Source of the DNA: Synechococcaceae cyanobacterium
GTDB lineage: Bacteria; Cyanobacteriota; Cyanobacteriia; PCC-6307; Cyanobiaceae
Length of the DNA stretch: 33,838 nucleotides
Reading direction: 5' to 3'
Assembly (NCBI GenBank): GCA_947458155.1
Contig: CANGZM010000007.1
Coordinates: forward strand, 1-33,838
The notes beneath the pieces were generated by a model. That model worked only from the letters and a program-made list of their open reading frames with translations, did no database searches and was not told the DNA's origin. Below, in pieces: positions 1 through 13,169 of this stretch; positions within the stretch are counted from its first letter, which is position 1; each line of letters starts with the position of its first letter. Position numbers and translations under genes: made by a program.

Positions 1-285
1 CGGGGAGGGGGGCTCACCACCGGCCCTGATGGCCAACTCATCCCGCAACTCCTCAAGACCCATCAGCTCCTGCACCTGACGGCCCAGGGTGATCTCCTGC
101 TCATGGCTCAACAAAGGCACACGGCCGATGTCGCGCAGGTAGGAGCGCACAAGGTCCCCGTCCAGGGGGGCCATTAGGCGTTGACGGGCCGGTGCCGATG
201 GCGGGTCTTTCGACAGGGGGTCGGTCGACAGGGAGTCGGTCGACAGGTGGTCGGTGGTCAGATCGAGCGGAAGCGCAAGGATCAC
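1..285 (-). CDS. RpoD-like (group 2-type) RNA polymerase sigma factor, N-terminal part, truncated by window edge
   Basis: Reverse-strand reading gives ...MAPLDGDLVRSYLRDIGRVPLLSHEQEITLGRQVQELMGLEELRDELAIRAGGEPPSP, typical of sigma-70 region 1.2 (D.VR.YL..IGR.PLL...EE/QEI.LGRQ) in cyanobacteria. Start is either ATG at 174 or GTG at 285. Not in supplied ORF track. Confidence 0.85.
   Translation of the reverse strand, partial: MILALPLDLTTDHLSTDSLSTDPLSKDPPSAPARQRLMAPLDGDLVRSYLRDIGRVPLLSHEQEITLGRQVQELMGLEELRDELAIRAGGEPPSP
211..255. repeat. Three tandem 15-bp repeats (CGACAGGNNGTCGGT)
   Basis: cgacagggggtcggt / cgacagggagtcggt / cgacaggtggtcggt at 211-225, 226-240, 241-255; in frame with the sigma-factor reading frame (TDHLS-TDSLS-TDPLS). 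Confidence 0.9.
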
Positions 286-367
286 GGGCCTTTGCCCAAC
301 GATGTGTGAAGCCTAACCTAAAGAAGTGTGAATTTCTCTCATTGTTGGCGGGATGGCAGCCTGCGCC

Positions 368-1744
368 TCAGCCGCTGCCAAAGCGCGACAAAAGCCAGGA
401 GGCGGTGCGCAAATAGATGAAAACCCCTGCCACGTCAGTGGCCGTGGTGATGAAGGGCGCCGACATCAGGGCCGGATCCAGTCCCAGGCGGGAAAAAAGC
501 AAGGGCAGGGCGGCACCTGCGGTGGCCGCCAGGGTGGTAATTGCCACCAGGCTCAGCCCAGCCGCCGAGGCCACGAGCACGCTGCCGCCCATCTTCCAGG
601 CCCAGGGCACAACCACCAGCGCCATCAACACGCCCAGCAAGGCCCCGGCCAGGGTCTCCCGCCCCACGGCCCGCCAGGCCCCCAGGCTCTGCAGCCGTTG
701 GGTGCTGAGACCCCTAATCACAACGGTCGAACTCTGGGCTCCCACATTGCCCCCTGTGCCGATCAACAGCGGAATGAAAGCGGCCAGCATCACCACCTGC
801 TTAAGCACCCCCTGCTCGGAGGCGATCACCGCCGAAGTGCCGGTATTGGCAACCAGCAAAACCAACAACCACACCACCCGCCGACGGGCAATGGTGAAGA
901 GGCCGCTGCGGAAGTAGTCATCGTCATCGCCCGCTTGAACGGCGCCAGCGGCATAGAGGTCACGGGTAGCCTCCTGCTGGATGACATCAATAACGTCATC
1001 CACGGTGATGATGCCCACCAAACGCTGCTCCCGATCCACCACAGGCACCGCCAGAAAGTCGTAGCGCTGTATCACCCGAGCCACCTCCTCCTGGTCAGCC
1101 TCCGTCGCGACGCTGACCACTTCTCGGGTCATCACATCCCCGAGGCGATCCTGCGGATCGGCCGTTACGAGATCACGCAGGGACAGGATGCCGGTGAGAT
1201 GGCGCGACGCATCGGTGATGTAAAGGCTGTAGACCGTTTCCGTGTCCTTCGCCCGTCGCCGCACGATGTCGAGGGCCTGGGCGGCACTGTGGAATTCCTT
1301 GAGGTCAATGAACTCATTGGTCATCAACCGACCGGCAGTGCCCGAGCCGTAGCCCATCATTTGGGCTGTGACCCGACGCTCGGCTGGGCTCAGCCGCGTT
1401 AATAGGTCGCGGACCACTTTGGCGGGCAGTTCATCAAAGAGGCGCACCCGATCGTCCGGGGACATCTGCTCCACCAGTTCCAACACCTCGCCAGAGCGCA
1501 GACGCTCGAGCAGGCTCTGCTGCACTTCCGAATCGAGATATTCGTAGACCTCAATGGCCTCATCCTTGGGAAGCAAGCGAAAGGCCAGCGCCTGGCGGGT
1601 CTGGGGCAGGAGGCCGATCGCCTCTGCCGCATCCACCGGCTGAACCGGTTGCAGCAATAACTTGGCGCCGTCGTAGTTACCAGCCTGGAGAAGGCTTTCC
1701 AGCTGGCGCGCCACCACCTCGGCCACAGCGGAACCTTCTACCAT
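368..1744 (-). CDS. mgtE: MgtE family magnesium transporter
   Basis: 458 aa; MgtE N domain, CBS pair (GDVMTREVVSVATEADQEEVARVIQRYDFLAVPVVD...LVGIITVDDVIDVIQQEATRD) and C-terminal membrane domain (GTGGNVGAQSSTVVIRGL). Confidence 0.95.
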   Translation of the reverse strand: MVEGSAVAEVVARQLESLLQAGNYDGAKLLLQPVQPVDAAEAIGLLPQTRQALAFRLLPKDEAIEVYEYLDSEVQQSLLERLRSGEVLELVEQMSPDDRVRLFDELPAKVVRDLLTRLSPAERRVTAQMMGYGSGTAGRLMTNEFIDLKEFHSAAQALDIVRRRAKDTETVYSLYITDASRHLTGILSLRDLVTADPQDRLGDVMTREVVSVATEADQEEVARVIQRYDFLAVPVVDREQRLVGIITVDDVIDVIQQEATRDLYAAGAVQAGDDDDYFRSGLFTIARRRVVWLLVLLVANTGTSAVIASEQGVLKQVVMLAAFIPLLIGTGGNVGAQSSTVVIRGLSTQRLQSLGAWRAVGRETLAGALLGVLMALVVVPWAWKMGGSVLVASAAGLSLVAITTLAATAGAALPLLFSRLGLDPALMSAPFITTATDVAGVFIYLRTASWLLSRFGSG

Positions 1745-1822
1745 CGCCCCAGGAGCCCGCCAAGGCAGTGTATGGGGCGGGGCAGCCCCTTAGATTCGCC
1801 ATCTCTACCAACCAAAGCTGAG

Positions 1823-2302
1823 ATGAGCGTGAACATTGCCGATGTGGTGGTCACCACTGCCAGCGGCGCACCCCAGCGATTGGGCGATCTGGCCGGCCAA
1901 GTGCTTTTGGTTGTCAATGTGGCCAGTCGTTGCGGTTTCACCGCCCAATACGAAGGCCTGCAAAAACTGCAGGAGACCTTTGGCAACCGCGGCTTCAGTG
2001 TGCTGGCTTTCCCCTGCAACGACTTCGGTGGTCAAGAACCCGGTGAACTGGAGGAAATCAAAACCTTCTGCAGCACGAAGTACGGCGTCACCTTTCCGCT
2101 TTACGCCAAGGTCCACGCCAGCGGAGCCACCACGGCCCCTTACGACACCCTGACCAAGGTGGAACCGGCCGGTGATGTGGCCTGGAACTTCGAGAAGTTC
2201 CTGGTTGGCCGAGACGGCACGGTGATCAAGCGATTCAAAAGCGCAGTCAAGCCCCAGGACCAGGAGTTGGTGGGCGCCATCGAAGAAGCCCTGGGAGCCT
2301 GA
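1823..2302 (+). CDS. Glutathione peroxidase-like protein
   Basis: MSVNIADVVV...LLVVNVASRCGFTAQYEGLQKLQETF...VLAFPCNDFGGQEPG...WNFEKFLVGRDG; GPx signature motifs with U replaced by C. Start assigned to the internal ATG (MSVNI). Confidence 0.93.
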   Translation: MSVNIADVVVTTASGAPQRLGDLAGQVLLVVNVASRCGFTAQYEGLQKLQETFGNRGFSVLAFPCNDFGGQEPGELEEIKTFCSTKYGVTFPLYAKVHASGATTAPYDTLTKVEPAGDVAWNFEKFLVGRDGTVIKRFKSAVKPQDQELVGAIEEALGA

Positions 2303-2315
2303 AGGGCGGGCGGCG

Positions 2316-2681
2316 TCAACCCCGCAGCCAGCCGCGCATGGCCCGGTCCCCCGGGCCCCTGGCCGCCACCCTCAACCAACGTTGGCCATTGGGGGCCCGC
2401 CAGGCACGCAGCAGGGTCAGGGGCAAGCCTGACTCGAGCGCCACAAGCACAGGCGCCTCCGGTTGGGGGGCGCATAGCAAGGACACACAGGTGTTGCTGA
2501 CCAATGGTTCTTCGGCGCCTAGACGGCGACGCAGCTCAAGTCCACGGGCTTGGGCCCCACCGGCGGGGAGTGCGGCGGGCGCCAGCAAGGCAAAACCAAG
2601 GAGGGCAGCCCACTGCCAAGCCGATAAAGGTCGCAAAACATGCTGGGTCGGGGGGGCTAGGGGAACCGCAGCGGACTGCAT
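2316..2681 (-). CDS. Hypothetical secreted protein, SH3-like
   Basis: 121 aa with N-terminal hydrophobic segment (WAALLGFALLAPAALPAGGAQA) and a short beta-rich C-terminus; sits tightly between GPx and gyrB. Confidence 0.55.
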   Translation of the reverse strand: MQSAAVPLAPPTQHVLRPLSAWQWAALLGFALLAPAALPAGGAQARGLELRRRLGAEEPLVSNTCVSLLCAPQPEAPVLVALESGLPLTLLRAWRAPNGQRWLRVAARGPGDRAMRGWLRG

Positions 2682-2692
2682 CAGGGCCGACC

Positions 2693-4708
<2,016 letters not shown>

Positions 4709-4824
4709 TCACTCTACCACTGGGGCCCCCAGGCGCCAGCCAGGGCCCTCTCAGGGGCGATTCAAGGCCTGGATGCAACCGCCCCGTCAATGCATCCCCG
4801 AAGGGGGGCGGCCAAACTGGCGAG

Positions 4825-5727
4825 ATGACCCACCCCTCGCCACCCCTCGTCATCGCCCTGATGGGCCCGACTGCGGGCGGCAAGACAGCCCTGGCCCTGG
4901 AGTTGGCCGAAGACCTTGATCTGGCAGTGCTTTGCATCGATTCTCGCCAGCTCTATCGCCAGATGGCCATCGGGACCGCCCAACCCACCGCGGCTGAACG
5001 GGCCCGGGTCCGTCACGAACTCCTCGACCTGCGGGATCCAGACCAGCCCATCAACCTGCAGGAGTTCACGGTTCTGGCCAGGGAAGCCATCGCAGCGGAG
5101 CACCGCCGCCGCGGCGCCGCCCTGCTGGTGGGTGGCAGCGGCCTCTACCTCCAAGCCTTATTGCAGGGACTGAGCCCCCCGGCGGTCGCGCCGCAACCGC
5201 ACCTGCGGGCCCAGTTCGGGACCCTTGGCCAGGCCTGCTGCCATGCCCTGCTGGCCGACGCTGACCCCGGCTCCGCTGACCGCATCGCCGCCGCTGATGC
5301 GGTCCGCACCCAGCGGGCCTTGGAGGTGCTCTTTGCCACCGGACGACCCGCCTCCCAGCAACGCCACCGCCGCCCCCCGAATTGGCGGGTGCTGGAACTG
5401 GGACTTGATCCCCCAGACCTTGGCGAACGCATCAGCCGCCGTACAGCGCAGATGTTTGCAACAGGCCTGGTGGAAGAAACAGAGGCCCTTTTGGCCCGCT
5501 ATGGAGCCGACTGCCCGTTGTTGCAAACGATTGGTTATGGAGAAGCGAGTCGCCTGCTGGCTGGCGAAATCGACCACCATCAGGCCATCTTCCTAACGGA
5601 CAAGCGCACTCGTCAATTGGCCAAGCGCCAGCGCACCTGGTTCAGACGCCAGCACCGGCCCCAGTGGCTCCACGGTGCGGATCTGGCAGCGCAAGCGCGT
5701 CAACTGGCGCAGCAAGGTTTAGGGTGA
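4825..5727 (+). CDS. miaA: tRNA dimethylallyltransferase
   Basis: [55 protein letters not shown]...; P-loop plus IGTAQP/TIGYGE motifs. Confidence 0.96.
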   Translation: MTHPSPPLVIALMGPTAGGKTALALELAEDLDLAVLCIDSRQLYRQMAIGTAQPTAAERARVRHELLDLRDPDQPINLQEFTVLAREAIAAEHRRRGAALLVGGSGLYLQALLQGLSPPAVAPQPHLRAQFGTLGQACCHALLADADPGSADRIAAADAVRTQRALEVLFATGRPASQQRHRRPPNWRVLELGLDPPDLGERISRRTAQMFATGLVEETEALLARYGADCPLLQTIGYGEASRLLAGEIDHHQAIFLTDKRTRQLAKRQRTWFRRQHRPQWLHGADLAAQARQLAQQGLG

Positions 5728-5747
5728 AGCTTAAATCGCCCCTGTGA

Positions 5748-6440
5748 ATGCCTCCCCGTCCCCGTTTTGATCGCCGCGCTCCCGTGCGGGAGCTGCCCAA
5801 CATCAACGACCGCATCAGTTATCCCAACCTCAGGGTGGTGGATGCCGACGGGAGCCAACTGGGAGTCATCACGCGTGAGGCCGCCCTGGATGTGGCCCGC
5901 GATCGCGAGCTCGACCTGGTTTTGGTGAGCGAAAAAGCCGATCCACCGGTCTGTCGGATCATGGATTACGGCAAATACAAGTTCGAACAGGAGAAAAAGG
6001 CCAAGGAGGCCAAGAAAAAGTCGCACCAGACCGAGGTCAAGGAGGTCAAGATGCGTTACAAAATTGATTCCCACGACTACCAGGTACGGATCGGGCAGGC
6101 TGTTCGCTTCCTCAAGTCCGGCGACAAGGTCAAGTGCACGGTGATTTTCCGTGGTCGGGAAATCCAGCACACTGCCCTAGCCGAGCAGCTTTTGTTTCGG
6201 ATGGCCCAGGACCTGGCTGAAAATGCCGAAATCCAGCAGCCCCCCAAGCGAGAAGGCCGCAACATGATCATGTTCCTCAGCCCCCGTCGCCTGCCAGGGG
6301 GCAAGGTCGCTGCCAAGCCGTTGGGCAAGGCCGAAGGCAAGCCAACCGAGCTGCGCACCATCGAAACCAGGGTCATAGAGACCAAGCCAAGCCCAGCCCT
6401 GGTTACAGAAAATACGGAAGTGGCCACATCAGCCTCCTGA
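5748..6440 (+). CDS. infC: Translation initiation factor IF-3 with extended C-terminus
   Basis: [30 protein letters not shown]...[22 protein letters not shown]...[14 protein letters not shown]...[13 protein letters not shown]. Confidence 0.97.
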   Translation: MPPRPRFDRRAPVRELPNINDRISYPNLRVVDADGSQLGVITREAALDVARDRELDLVLVSEKADPPVCRIMDYGKYKFEQEKKAKEAKKKSHQTEVKEVKMRYKIDSHDYQVRIGQAVRFLKSGDKVKCTVIFRGREIQHTALAEQLLFRMAQDLAENAEIQQPPKREGRNMIMFLSPRRLPGGKVAAKPLGKAEGKPTELRTIETRVIETKPSPALVTENTEVATSAS

Positions 6441-6450
6441 AACCAGCCTG

Positions 6451-6482
6451 ACCGACCCCCTGGCCATGTCCAGGGTTTCGGT
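6451..6482. terminator. Candidate bidirectional terminator / stem-loop between convergent infC and hydrolase gene
   Basis: ACCGA-cc-CCCTGG-ccatgt-CCAGGG-tt-TCGGT: 11 paired bases interrupted by one symmetric 2x2 internal loop; no clear T-tract. Confidence 0.55.
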
Positions 6483-7322
6483 TCAGCCGAGGCTTTCGCC
6501 GAAAAACTTCAACATTTCAGCCCAAGCGAGGGCCGCAGATTCGGGATTGTGGTCGGCGCGCTGGTCACAGAGGAAACCGTGGCCGCCTGGCAACAGCAAC
6601 AAACGATGGGGCCATTGACCGCTGGATTGCCGGCTTGCATTGGCTGCCCTCAGGGCCTGGTCCAGGGCCGCCACATCCCGGGGAGGAATCAGGGCATCTT
6701 CCGTCCCGCAGACGCACAGGAGCCGGCCTTGCACCCCAGCCACCTCGTCCAGAGTGGGAGGGCCACCCCCGGGTCGTCCACTGGCCACCCCGGCGCCGTA
6801 GAAGTCACAGGTGGCGGTAATCCCAGTAAGGCTGGCGGCCAACAAGGCGACATGACCGCCAAAGCAAAAGCCAAGGCAACCGATCGGTGCCCCAGGGGCC
6901 CCGGCGGACCCCAGGGAGCCTTGCAGCCAACGCCGGGCTTGGTCTAGATCCTGTAACAGCTCAGGGGCCCTGGTGCGCTCCTTGTGGGACCTTCCCTCAG
7001 CCAGGGACTCGGGGCTGTAGTCGAGGTCCAAGGCGGGCGCGGTTCGACTGAACAGGGGCAGGGCCAGGGCCCCATACCCTGCAGCCGCCAAGCGATCGGC
7101 CACACCCCTGACCCAGCCATTCACGCCAAACACTTCGGGCAGCACCAGCAGACCGGCCCGGGGCGTGCCTGAGGGGGGCGCCCACCAGCAGCGCAGCGGC
7201 ACCTCCCCAGGGTGCTGCGGGGGGATTGAAACCCAGTGGCTCTCGGTAACGGCAGCGACGCGCAGGGGGACGGTCAAGAGCACACCGGGCAACCGGCACA
7301 TGGTCCTATGCCAACGGGGCAA
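6483..7322 (-). CDS. Dienelactone hydrolase family protein
   Basis: GLLVLPEVFGVNGWVRGVADRLAAAGYGALALPLF...IGCLGFCFGGHVALLAA...LLCVCGTEDALIPP...HGFLCDQR; Glu-Cys-Asp-His type DLH motifs. True start may be downstream of 7322. Confidence 0.9.
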   Translation of the reverse strand: MPRWHRTMCRLPGVLLTVPLRVAAVTESHWVSIPPQHPGEVPLRCWWAPPSGTPRAGLLVLPEVFGVNGWVRGVADRLAAAGYGALALPLFSRTAPALDLDYSPESLAEGRSHKERTRAPELLQDLDQARRWLQGSLGSAGAPGAPIGCLGFCFGGHVALLAASLTGITATCDFYGAGVASGRPGGGPPTLDEVAGVQGRLLCVCGTEDALIPPRDVAALDQALRAANASRQSSGQWPHRLLLLPGGHGFLCDQRADHNPESAALAWAEMLKFFGESLG

Positions 7323-7377
7323 TTGTCACCGGGACCAAAGCTCCTTAGGGTGGCCAGCAGACCATCTGGCCCACGGC

Positions 7378-8367
7378 GTGCGATTCCACATTCAGCAGGA
7401 AAGCGACATCCCGGCTTCGACGCAGCTGTACAACCAGATCTGCTTCGCCATTGCCGCCCGTCACTACCCCCCGGGGCACCGCCTGCCAAGCACCCGCCAG
7501 CTAGCCATGCAGACCGGCCTGCACCGCAACACCATCAGCAAGGTCTATCGCCAACTGGAGACCGATGGTGTCGTCGAAGCCATGGCCGGATCGGGCATCT
7601 ATGTGCGTGACCAGCAAAAACCACGGGAAATCAAGCCGCCGCCGGGCCTGCGCAGCAAGGCCCTGCCCGATATTGATCGGGAGGTGCGGCAGAGCATCGA
7701 TGGCCTGCTCAACGCCGGATGCACCCTGCAGCAGGCCCGCGAACTGCTGACCCGGGAAGTGGATTGGCGACTGCGTTGCGGCGCCAGGGTGCTGGTGTCG
7801 ACCCCAAGGGAAGACATCGGCGCCTCGATGCTGATTGCCGAGGAGCTGGAACCGAACCTGGACGTGCCCGTGGAGGTGGTGCCCATGGAAGAGCTGGAAG
7901 CCGTGCTTGAAAGCTCCAGCAAGGGCACCGTGGTTACCAGCCGCTATTTCCTGCAGCCTGTGGAGGAGATCGCCCAGCGCCACGGGGTGCGCGCCGTGCC
8001 GGTGGATCTCAACGATTTCCGCCACGAACTGGATTTGCTCAAGGAGCTGCGCTCTGGCAGTTGTGTGGGGCTAGTGAGCATCAGCCCCGGCATCCTGCGA
8101 GCCGCCGAGGTCATCCTGCACTCGATCCGGGGCAATGAGCTCCTGGTCATGACGGCCAATCCTGATACCAGCAGCCGGTTGCTCGCCCTGCTGCGGGCCG
8201 CCAGCCACGTGCTTTGTGATCGGCCCAGCTTGCCCTTGGTGGAACAGACCCTGCGGCAGAATCGAGCCCAGTTGATGCGTCTTCCCGTGGTGCACTGTGC
8301 CCGCAGCTACCTGGGCACCGCCACCATCGACCAGCTGCGCAAGGAGATCGGCCTCCTGGCGGTCTGA
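7378..8367 (+). CDS. GntR-family transcriptional regulator
   Basis: [76 protein letters not shown]; classic GntR wHTH. GTG start at 7378 inferred. Confidence 0.9.
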   Translation: MRFHIQQESDIPASTQLYNQICFAIAARHYPPGHRLPSTRQLAMQTGLHRNTISKVYRQLETDGVVEAMAGSGIYVRDQQKPREIKPPPGLRSKALPDIDREVRQSIDGLLNAGCTLQQARELLTREVDWRLRCGARVLVSTPREDIGASMLIAEELEPNLDVPVEVVPMEELEAVLESSSKGTVVTSRYFLQPVEEIAQRHGVRAVPVDLNDFRHELDLLKELRSGSCVGLVSISPGILRAAEVILHSIRGNELLVMTANPDTSSRLLALLRAASHVLCDRPSLPLVEQTLRQNRAQLMRLPVVHCARSYLGTATIDQLRKEIGLLAV

Positions 8368-9143
8368 TGCGCTCTTTCACCACCATCCTCCAGGCGATGG
8401 CGGCCGATCTGGCCATCATCAAGGAAAGGGATCCCGCAGCCCGCAGCACCCTGGAGATCCTGCTTTGCTACCCGGGATTCCATGCCTTGGTCATGCATCG
8501 CATCAGCCACCGTCTGTGGCGATTGCGTGTTCCCCTGCTGCCACGGCTGCTGAGCCAGGTGGGCCGGCTGTTGACCGGCATCGAAATCCACCCGGGCGCC
8601 CGCATCGGCCGTGGCGTCTTCATCGACCATGGCATGGGGGTGGTGATTGGCGAGACCGCGGTCATCGGCGACCACTGCCTGCTGTACCAGGGGGTAACCC
8701 TGGGCGGTACCGGCAAACAGCACGGCAAACGTCACCCAACCCTCAAGGAGAATGTGGTGGTCGGTGCCGGTGCCAAGGTGCTGGGGGCGATCACCGTGGG
8801 GGCCAACACTCGCATTGGCGCCGGCTCCGTGCTGCTGCGGGATGTGGCCTCCGACAGCACCGTGGTGGGCATCCCCGGGCGCGTTATTCACCAATCCGGT
8901 GTGCGCATTGATCCCCTGGCCCACTCAGCCCTTCCCGATGCGGAAGCCAGGGTGATCCGCAACCTGATGGAACGCATCGACAACCTCGAAAGCCAGGTCA
9001 GCCAGTTACAGGGTTGCCTGAGGGAGGTGGCGGCGGGCCGCCCCCTGCTGGAGGCCTGCGCTGGAAAAGCGCAAAACCTGCGTGATCGAGAAATCCTTGA
9101 ATTTCTAGGTGAGGGCATATCTCCACCATCCACCGCGAGCTGA
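8367..9143 (+). CDS. cysE: Serine O-acetyltransferase
   Basis: [31 protein letters not shown]...[55 protein letters not shown]; hexapeptide-repeat LbetaH. ATG overlaps the upstream TGA (TGATG). Confidence 0.96.
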   Translation: MRSFTTILQAMAADLAIIKERDPAARSTLEILLCYPGFHALVMHRISHRLWRLRVPLLPRLLSQVGRLLTGIEIHPGARIGRGVFIDHGMGVVIGETAVIGDHCLLYQGVTLGGTGKQHGKRHPTLKENVVVGAGAKVLGAITVGANTRIGAGSVLLRDVASDSTVVGIPGRVIHQSGVRIDPLAHSALPDAEARVIRNLMERIDNLESQVSQLQGCLREVAAGRPLLEACAGKAQNLRDREILEFLGEGISPPSTAS

Positions 9144-9198
9144 CCAACCCGACAGACACCCTTTAACGTTGCCGGTTGCGCGGGCGAAGCAAAGCACC

Positions 9199-10302
9199 AT
9201 GGCCCATCTGCTGATCACCGGCGGTGCAGGCTTCATCGGCAGCCACGCCTGTCTGACGCTGCTGGAAGCGGGCCACTCGCTGGTGGTGGTCGACAACTTT
9301 GAGGGCAGCTCAGCGGAACCCCTGCAGCAAGTGGCCGCCCTGGCTGGTCTTGGTCCCCTGGAAAGGCTGGCTACGGCACAATGGGGCACGGCGGACGAGC
9401 CCCGACGACTTCTGGTTCTGCAGGGGGATATCCGCTCCAGTGGCGATTTGGACAGGGCCTTCAAAGTCTCCAGCACAGCCATGGTGGAGGCGGTGCTGCA
9501 TTTCGCCGGCTTGAAGGCGGTAGCTGAATCCGTGGCTGAGCCTCTGCGCTACTGGGATACCAACGTGGCTGGCAGCCGCTGCCTGCTCCAGGCCATGGCC
9601 CGTCACAACTGCCGGACGTTGGTGTTCAGCAGCAGTGCCACCCTCTACGGCTTCCCTGACTCGGTGCCAATTACGGAAAGTGCGCCAGTGCGACCACTCA
9701 ACCCTTACGGCCACACCAAGGCGGCCGTAGAGCAGATGCTGGCTGACCTAGCGGCCAGTCAAGCCGGCTGGCGCATGGCCAGGCTGCGTTACTTCAATCC
9801 CGTCGGCGCCCATCCCAGCGGCCGCATCGGCGAAGCCCCCCTCGGGCAGCCCAGCAACCTCTTTCCCCTGATCAACCTGGTGGCCCAAGGGCAAAAACCG
9901 TACCTGAGGGTTTATGGCAGGGACTGGCCCACGGCCGATGGCACAGGCGTCAGGGATTACATCCATGTCATGGATCTGGCCGAAGGCCACCGGGCGGCTG
10001 TGCACAGACTGCTCAACGCCCCTCCCCAACTCCTCACCCTGAATCTGGGGAGTGGCCAGGGCCATTCGGTGCTCGAATTGGTGCGGGTCTTTGAGAAGGT
10101 GACGGGCCGGCCGGTGCCCTGGGAAGCTGCCGATCGGCGCCCTGGCGACAGTGCCTGCAGCATCGCCGACCCCTCCTTGGCCAAAAAGGTCCTGGGCTGG
10201 GCCACGACCCGTAGCCTGGAGGACATGTGCCGAGACGGTTGGAGGTGGCAGGGCAGCCACCCCCATGGCTACATAAAGACCGGCGAAACGGTTGGGACTT
10301 GA
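9199..10302 (+). CDS. galE: UDP-glucose 4-epimerase
   Basis: MAHLLITGGAGFIGSHACLTLLEAGHSLVVVDNF...FSSSATLYGFPDSVPITE...NPYGHTKAAVEQML...RYFNPVGAHPSGRIGE; SDR-extended GalE motifs. Confidence 0.95.
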   Translation: MAHLLITGGAGFIGSHACLTLLEAGHSLVVVDNFEGSSAEPLQQVAALAGLGPLERLATAQWGTADEPRRLLVLQGDIRSSGDLDRAFKVSSTAMVEAVLHFAGLKAVAESVAEPLRYWDTNVAGSRCLLQAMARHNCRTLVFSSSATLYGFPDSVPITESAPVRPLNPYGHTKAAVEQMLADLAASQAGWRMARLRYFNPVGAHPSGRIGEAPLGQPSNLFPLINLVAQGQKPYLRVYGRDWPTADGTGVRDYIHVMDLAEGHRAAVHRLLNAPPQLLTLNLGSGQGHSVLELVRVFEKVTGRPVPWEAADRRPGDSACSIADPSLAKKVLGWATTRSLEDMCRDGWRWQGSHPHGYIKTGETVGT

Positions 10303-10304
10303 AT

Positions 10305-13169
10305 TCAGGCGGAGGTCACCTCCTGGGGGACCTGGGGTTGGAACATGAACATCGAATAAATAACATTACGACGCATCTGAGTCATCATCTCAAGGAACAT
10401 ATCATAGCCTTCATTCTTGTATTCAATCAGCGGATCCTTCTGGCCGTAGCCCCGCAGTCCGACGGATTCACGCAAGGAATCCATGGCCTGTAAATGCTCG
10501 CGCCAGAGGGTATCGATTTGCTGCAGCACAAAAAATCGTTCAGCTTCGCGCATCAGGCCGGGACGCACCTGATCCACCTGGCCTTCCTTGATGTCATAGG
10601 CATTTCGCAACTGCTCCTGCAGAAAGGCCTTGAGTTCATCGATGGAAAGTCCCTGAAGTTGCTCGGGCTGCAGATCTTGGAGCAGATAGATAAATTCCTT
10701 AACCTTGTCCAGAAGGCGGGTCAAGTCCCATTCTTCCGGGGGCAGATCGGGATTGACATAGGCATCAACAATTTCATTGACAGTCTTTTCGCCAAATTCA
10801 ATGACTTGTGACTTGAGCTCCTTACCCTCAAGCACCCGACGCCGCACACCATAAACGGCCTTGCGCTGATTATTCATCACCTCATCGTATTCAAAAACCT
10901 GTTTACGAATGTCGTAGTAATAGGTTTCGACCTTCTTCTGGGCCCCTTCCAGGGAGCGGGTCAGCATGCCGGATTCAATGGGCATATCCTCCTCAACCCG
11001 GAAGGCATTCATGAGTCCGGCCACCCGCTCTCCGCCAAAAATTCGCAGCAGGTTGTCCTCCAACGAAAGGAAAAAACGCGTACTGCCTGGATCCCCCTGA
11101 CGACCGGCCCGACCCCGTAACTGATTATCCACCCGTCGGGACTCATGGCGTTCGGTGCCGATGACATGCAAACCGCCAGCCCCACGGACCTGCTCCTCCT
11201 CTTGGCGCACGACCAAGTCATATTCGGCCTTGACGCGGCCGATCATCTCGCGCATCCAGGTGATTTCCGGATTATCCACGGGGGCCTTTTCAGCCGCCTG
11301 GGCAATGCGATCTTCGAGTTCGAGCACCGTGAGGCTGCGCTCACCCCAGGTCTTGACGAGGTGGCTGGCCAATGCTGAGAGATCATGCTCGGTCTCGGCT
11401 GAGAGGGCACAGGGGAAAAGGGTGCCCAAGGCCCTGGCCTCGCTCGGGGGCAGGGCAGCGGCGAGGACAGCCTCGGCCCCAAAGCCAGCGGCGGGCGAGG
11501 CCGAAGCGGGCAAGGGCACGGGGGGCCGGTTGCTTTCGTCTGGTCGAACCAGCCGGTTCAGTAACACCTCGCGCAACTTGAGACGGGCCATGTAATCGCT
11601 GTTGCCACCGAGAATGATGTCCGTACCCCGTCCAGCCATGTTTGTGGCGATGGTGACGGCTCCGGCGCGACCCGCCTGGGCAACGATTTCAGCCTCCCGC
11701 TCGACATTCTCGGGTTTGGCATTAAGCAAGTTATGGGGAATCTGCTGCTCAGCCAGCAGGCTGGAGAGCAATTCAGACTTCTCGACGCTGGTGGTTCCCA
11801 CCAAAACAGGGCGGCCGCCCCGGTGAATCTCGGCCGTCTCTAGGGCAACTGCGCGCCACTTGGCTGTCTCGGATTTGTACACCTGATCGGTCCAATCGGA
11901 GCGGGAGCGAGACCGGTTGGTGGGCACCACGGCTACCTCCAACTTATAGGTTTTTTCGAATTCCACTTCTTCGGTCTTGGCGGTGCCGGTCATACCGGCA
12001 AGACGCGGATAGAGCAGAAAGAAGTTTTGATAGGTAATGCTGGCCAAGGTCTGGGTTTCGGGCTGGATAGGCAGCTGCTCTTTGGCCTCAATCGCCTGAT
12101 GCAAACCATCACTCCAGCGGCGACCAGGCATGACCCTTCCGGTAAATTCATCGACAATCACCGCATCGGTGCCGCGCACGATGTAGTTGACATCGTTAAC
12201 GAAAAGCTCCTTGGCTTTAAGAGCGTTGTTGATAAAATGAGCCCAGGGATCCTTCGGATCAAATAGATCTTGCACCCCCAGCAGCTGCTCGGCCCTGGCA
12301 TAGCCTTCATCGGTAAGGGTAACGTTCCGCTGTTTCTCATCTACTTCATAATCACCTTCTGGATCAATACCGTCCTTACCCATTTCGGCAGAACGAATCA
12401 ACTGACTGGCAATTTCCGCTGCTGCTCGGTATTTCTCTTGGGGACGTTCAACCTGTCCAGAAATAATTAGAGGCGTACGAGCTTCGTCGACAAGAATAGA
12501 ATCAACTTCATCAATAATGCAAAAGTGGAAATCACGCTGCACCACTTCTGCGATGTCATTCGCCATGTTGTCGCGCAAGTAATCAAAGCCCAGCTCTGAG
12601 TTCGTGGCGTAGGTGATGTCGCAGCCATAGTTGCGCTGCCGCTCAGCCGGAGCCATTTCCTGCTGGATCAAACCGACGGAAAGCCCCAGGAAGCGGTGCA
12701 CCTGGCCCATCCACTCGGCATCGCGGCGGGCCAAGTAATCATTCACCGTAACCACATGAACCCCGCGCCCCGTCAGGGCGTTGAGGTAGGCGGGCAGGGT
12801 GGCCACGAGGGTCTTGCCTTCACCGGTCTTCATCTCGGCAATCTGGCCGTCGTGCAGCACCATGCCGCCAATCAACTGGACATCAAAGTGGCGCATGCCA
12901 AGCACCCGCTTGCCAGCCTCGCGGACCACCGCGAAAGCCTGGGGCAGCAATTCGTCCAGCAATTTGCGCTCCCGGTTGGCGCTTGCTTCTGGAGTGCCAC
13001 CAAGGCTGCGAGCCTGGTCAAGCTTGGCGCGAAATTCGGCGGTCAATCCCCGCAGCTGGTCATCGCTGAGGGGAGTGATCTCCTCCTCGAGCAGGTTGAT
13101 GTCGGAAACAATCGGCTGGTAGCGCTTCAGCTTGCGGGTATTGGGGTCACCCAGCAGCAGCTTGAGCAT
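10305..13169 (-). CDS. secA: Preprotein translocase ATPase SecA
   Basis: 954 aa; [21 protein letters not shown]...[20 protein letters not shown]...[13 protein letters not shown]...[28 protein letters not shown]; no C-terminal Cys-rich SEC-C motif. Confidence 0.98.
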   Translation of the reverse strand: MLKLLLGDPNTRKLKRYQPIVSDINLLEEEITPLSDDQLRGLTAEFRAKLDQARSLGGTPEASANRERKLLDELLPQAFAVVREAGKRVLGMRHFDVQLIGGMVLHDGQIAEMKTGEGKTLVATLPAYLNALTGRGVHVVTVNDYLARRDAEWMGQVHRFLGLSVGLIQQEMAPAERQRNYGCDITYATNSELGFDYLRDNMANDIAEVVQRDFHFCIIDEVDSILVDEARTPLIISGQVERPQEKYRAAAEIASQLIRSAEMGKDGIDPEGDYEVDEKQRNVTLTDEGYARAEQLLGVQDLFDPKDPWAHFINNALKAKELFVNDVNYIVRGTDAVIVDEFTGRVMPGRRWSDGLHQAIEAKEQLPIQPETQTLASITYQNFFLLYPRLAGMTGTAKTEEVEFEKTYKLEVAVVPTNRSRSRSDWTDQVYKSETAKWRAVALETAEIHRGGRPVLVGTTSVEKSELLSSLLAEQQIPHNLLNAKPENVEREAEIVAQAGRAGAVTIATNMAGRGTDIILGGNSDYMARLKLREVLLNRLVRPDESNRPPVPLPASASPAAGFGAEAVLAAALPPSEARALGTLFPCALSAETEHDLSALASHLVKTWGERSLTVLELEDRIAQAAEKAPVDNPEITWMREMIGRVKAEYDLVVRQEEEQVRGAGGLHVIGTERHESRRVDNQLRGRAGRQGDPGSTRFFLSLEDNLLRIFGGERVAGLMNAFRVEEDMPIESGMLTRSLEGAQKKVETYYYDIRKQVFEYDEVMNNQRKAVYGVRRRVLEGKELKSQVIEFGEKTVNEIVDAYVNPDLPPEEWDLTRLLDKVKEFIYLLQDLQPEQLQGLSIDELKAFLQEQLRNAYDIKEGQVDQVRPGLMREAERFFVLQQIDTLWREHLQAMDSLRESVGLRGYGQKDPLIEYKNEGYDMFLEMMTQMRRNVIYSMFMFQPQVPQEVTSA

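Noticed and set aside
353-1402. 349-aa plus-strand ORF antisense to mgtE
   Set aside because: Low-complexity His/Gly/Arg-rich translation fully antisense to an unmistakable MgtE; a GC-rich shadow ORF.
5895-5905. HIP1-like GCGATCGC palindromes (also near 14271)
   Set aside because: Only isolated copies noticed; no local clustering beyond what is expected in cyanobacterial genomes.
10305-10330. GGAGGTcACCTCC palindrome at the galE/secA junction as a terminator
   Set aside because: Nearly no loop and it lies inside the secA coding end; cannot support a terminator call.
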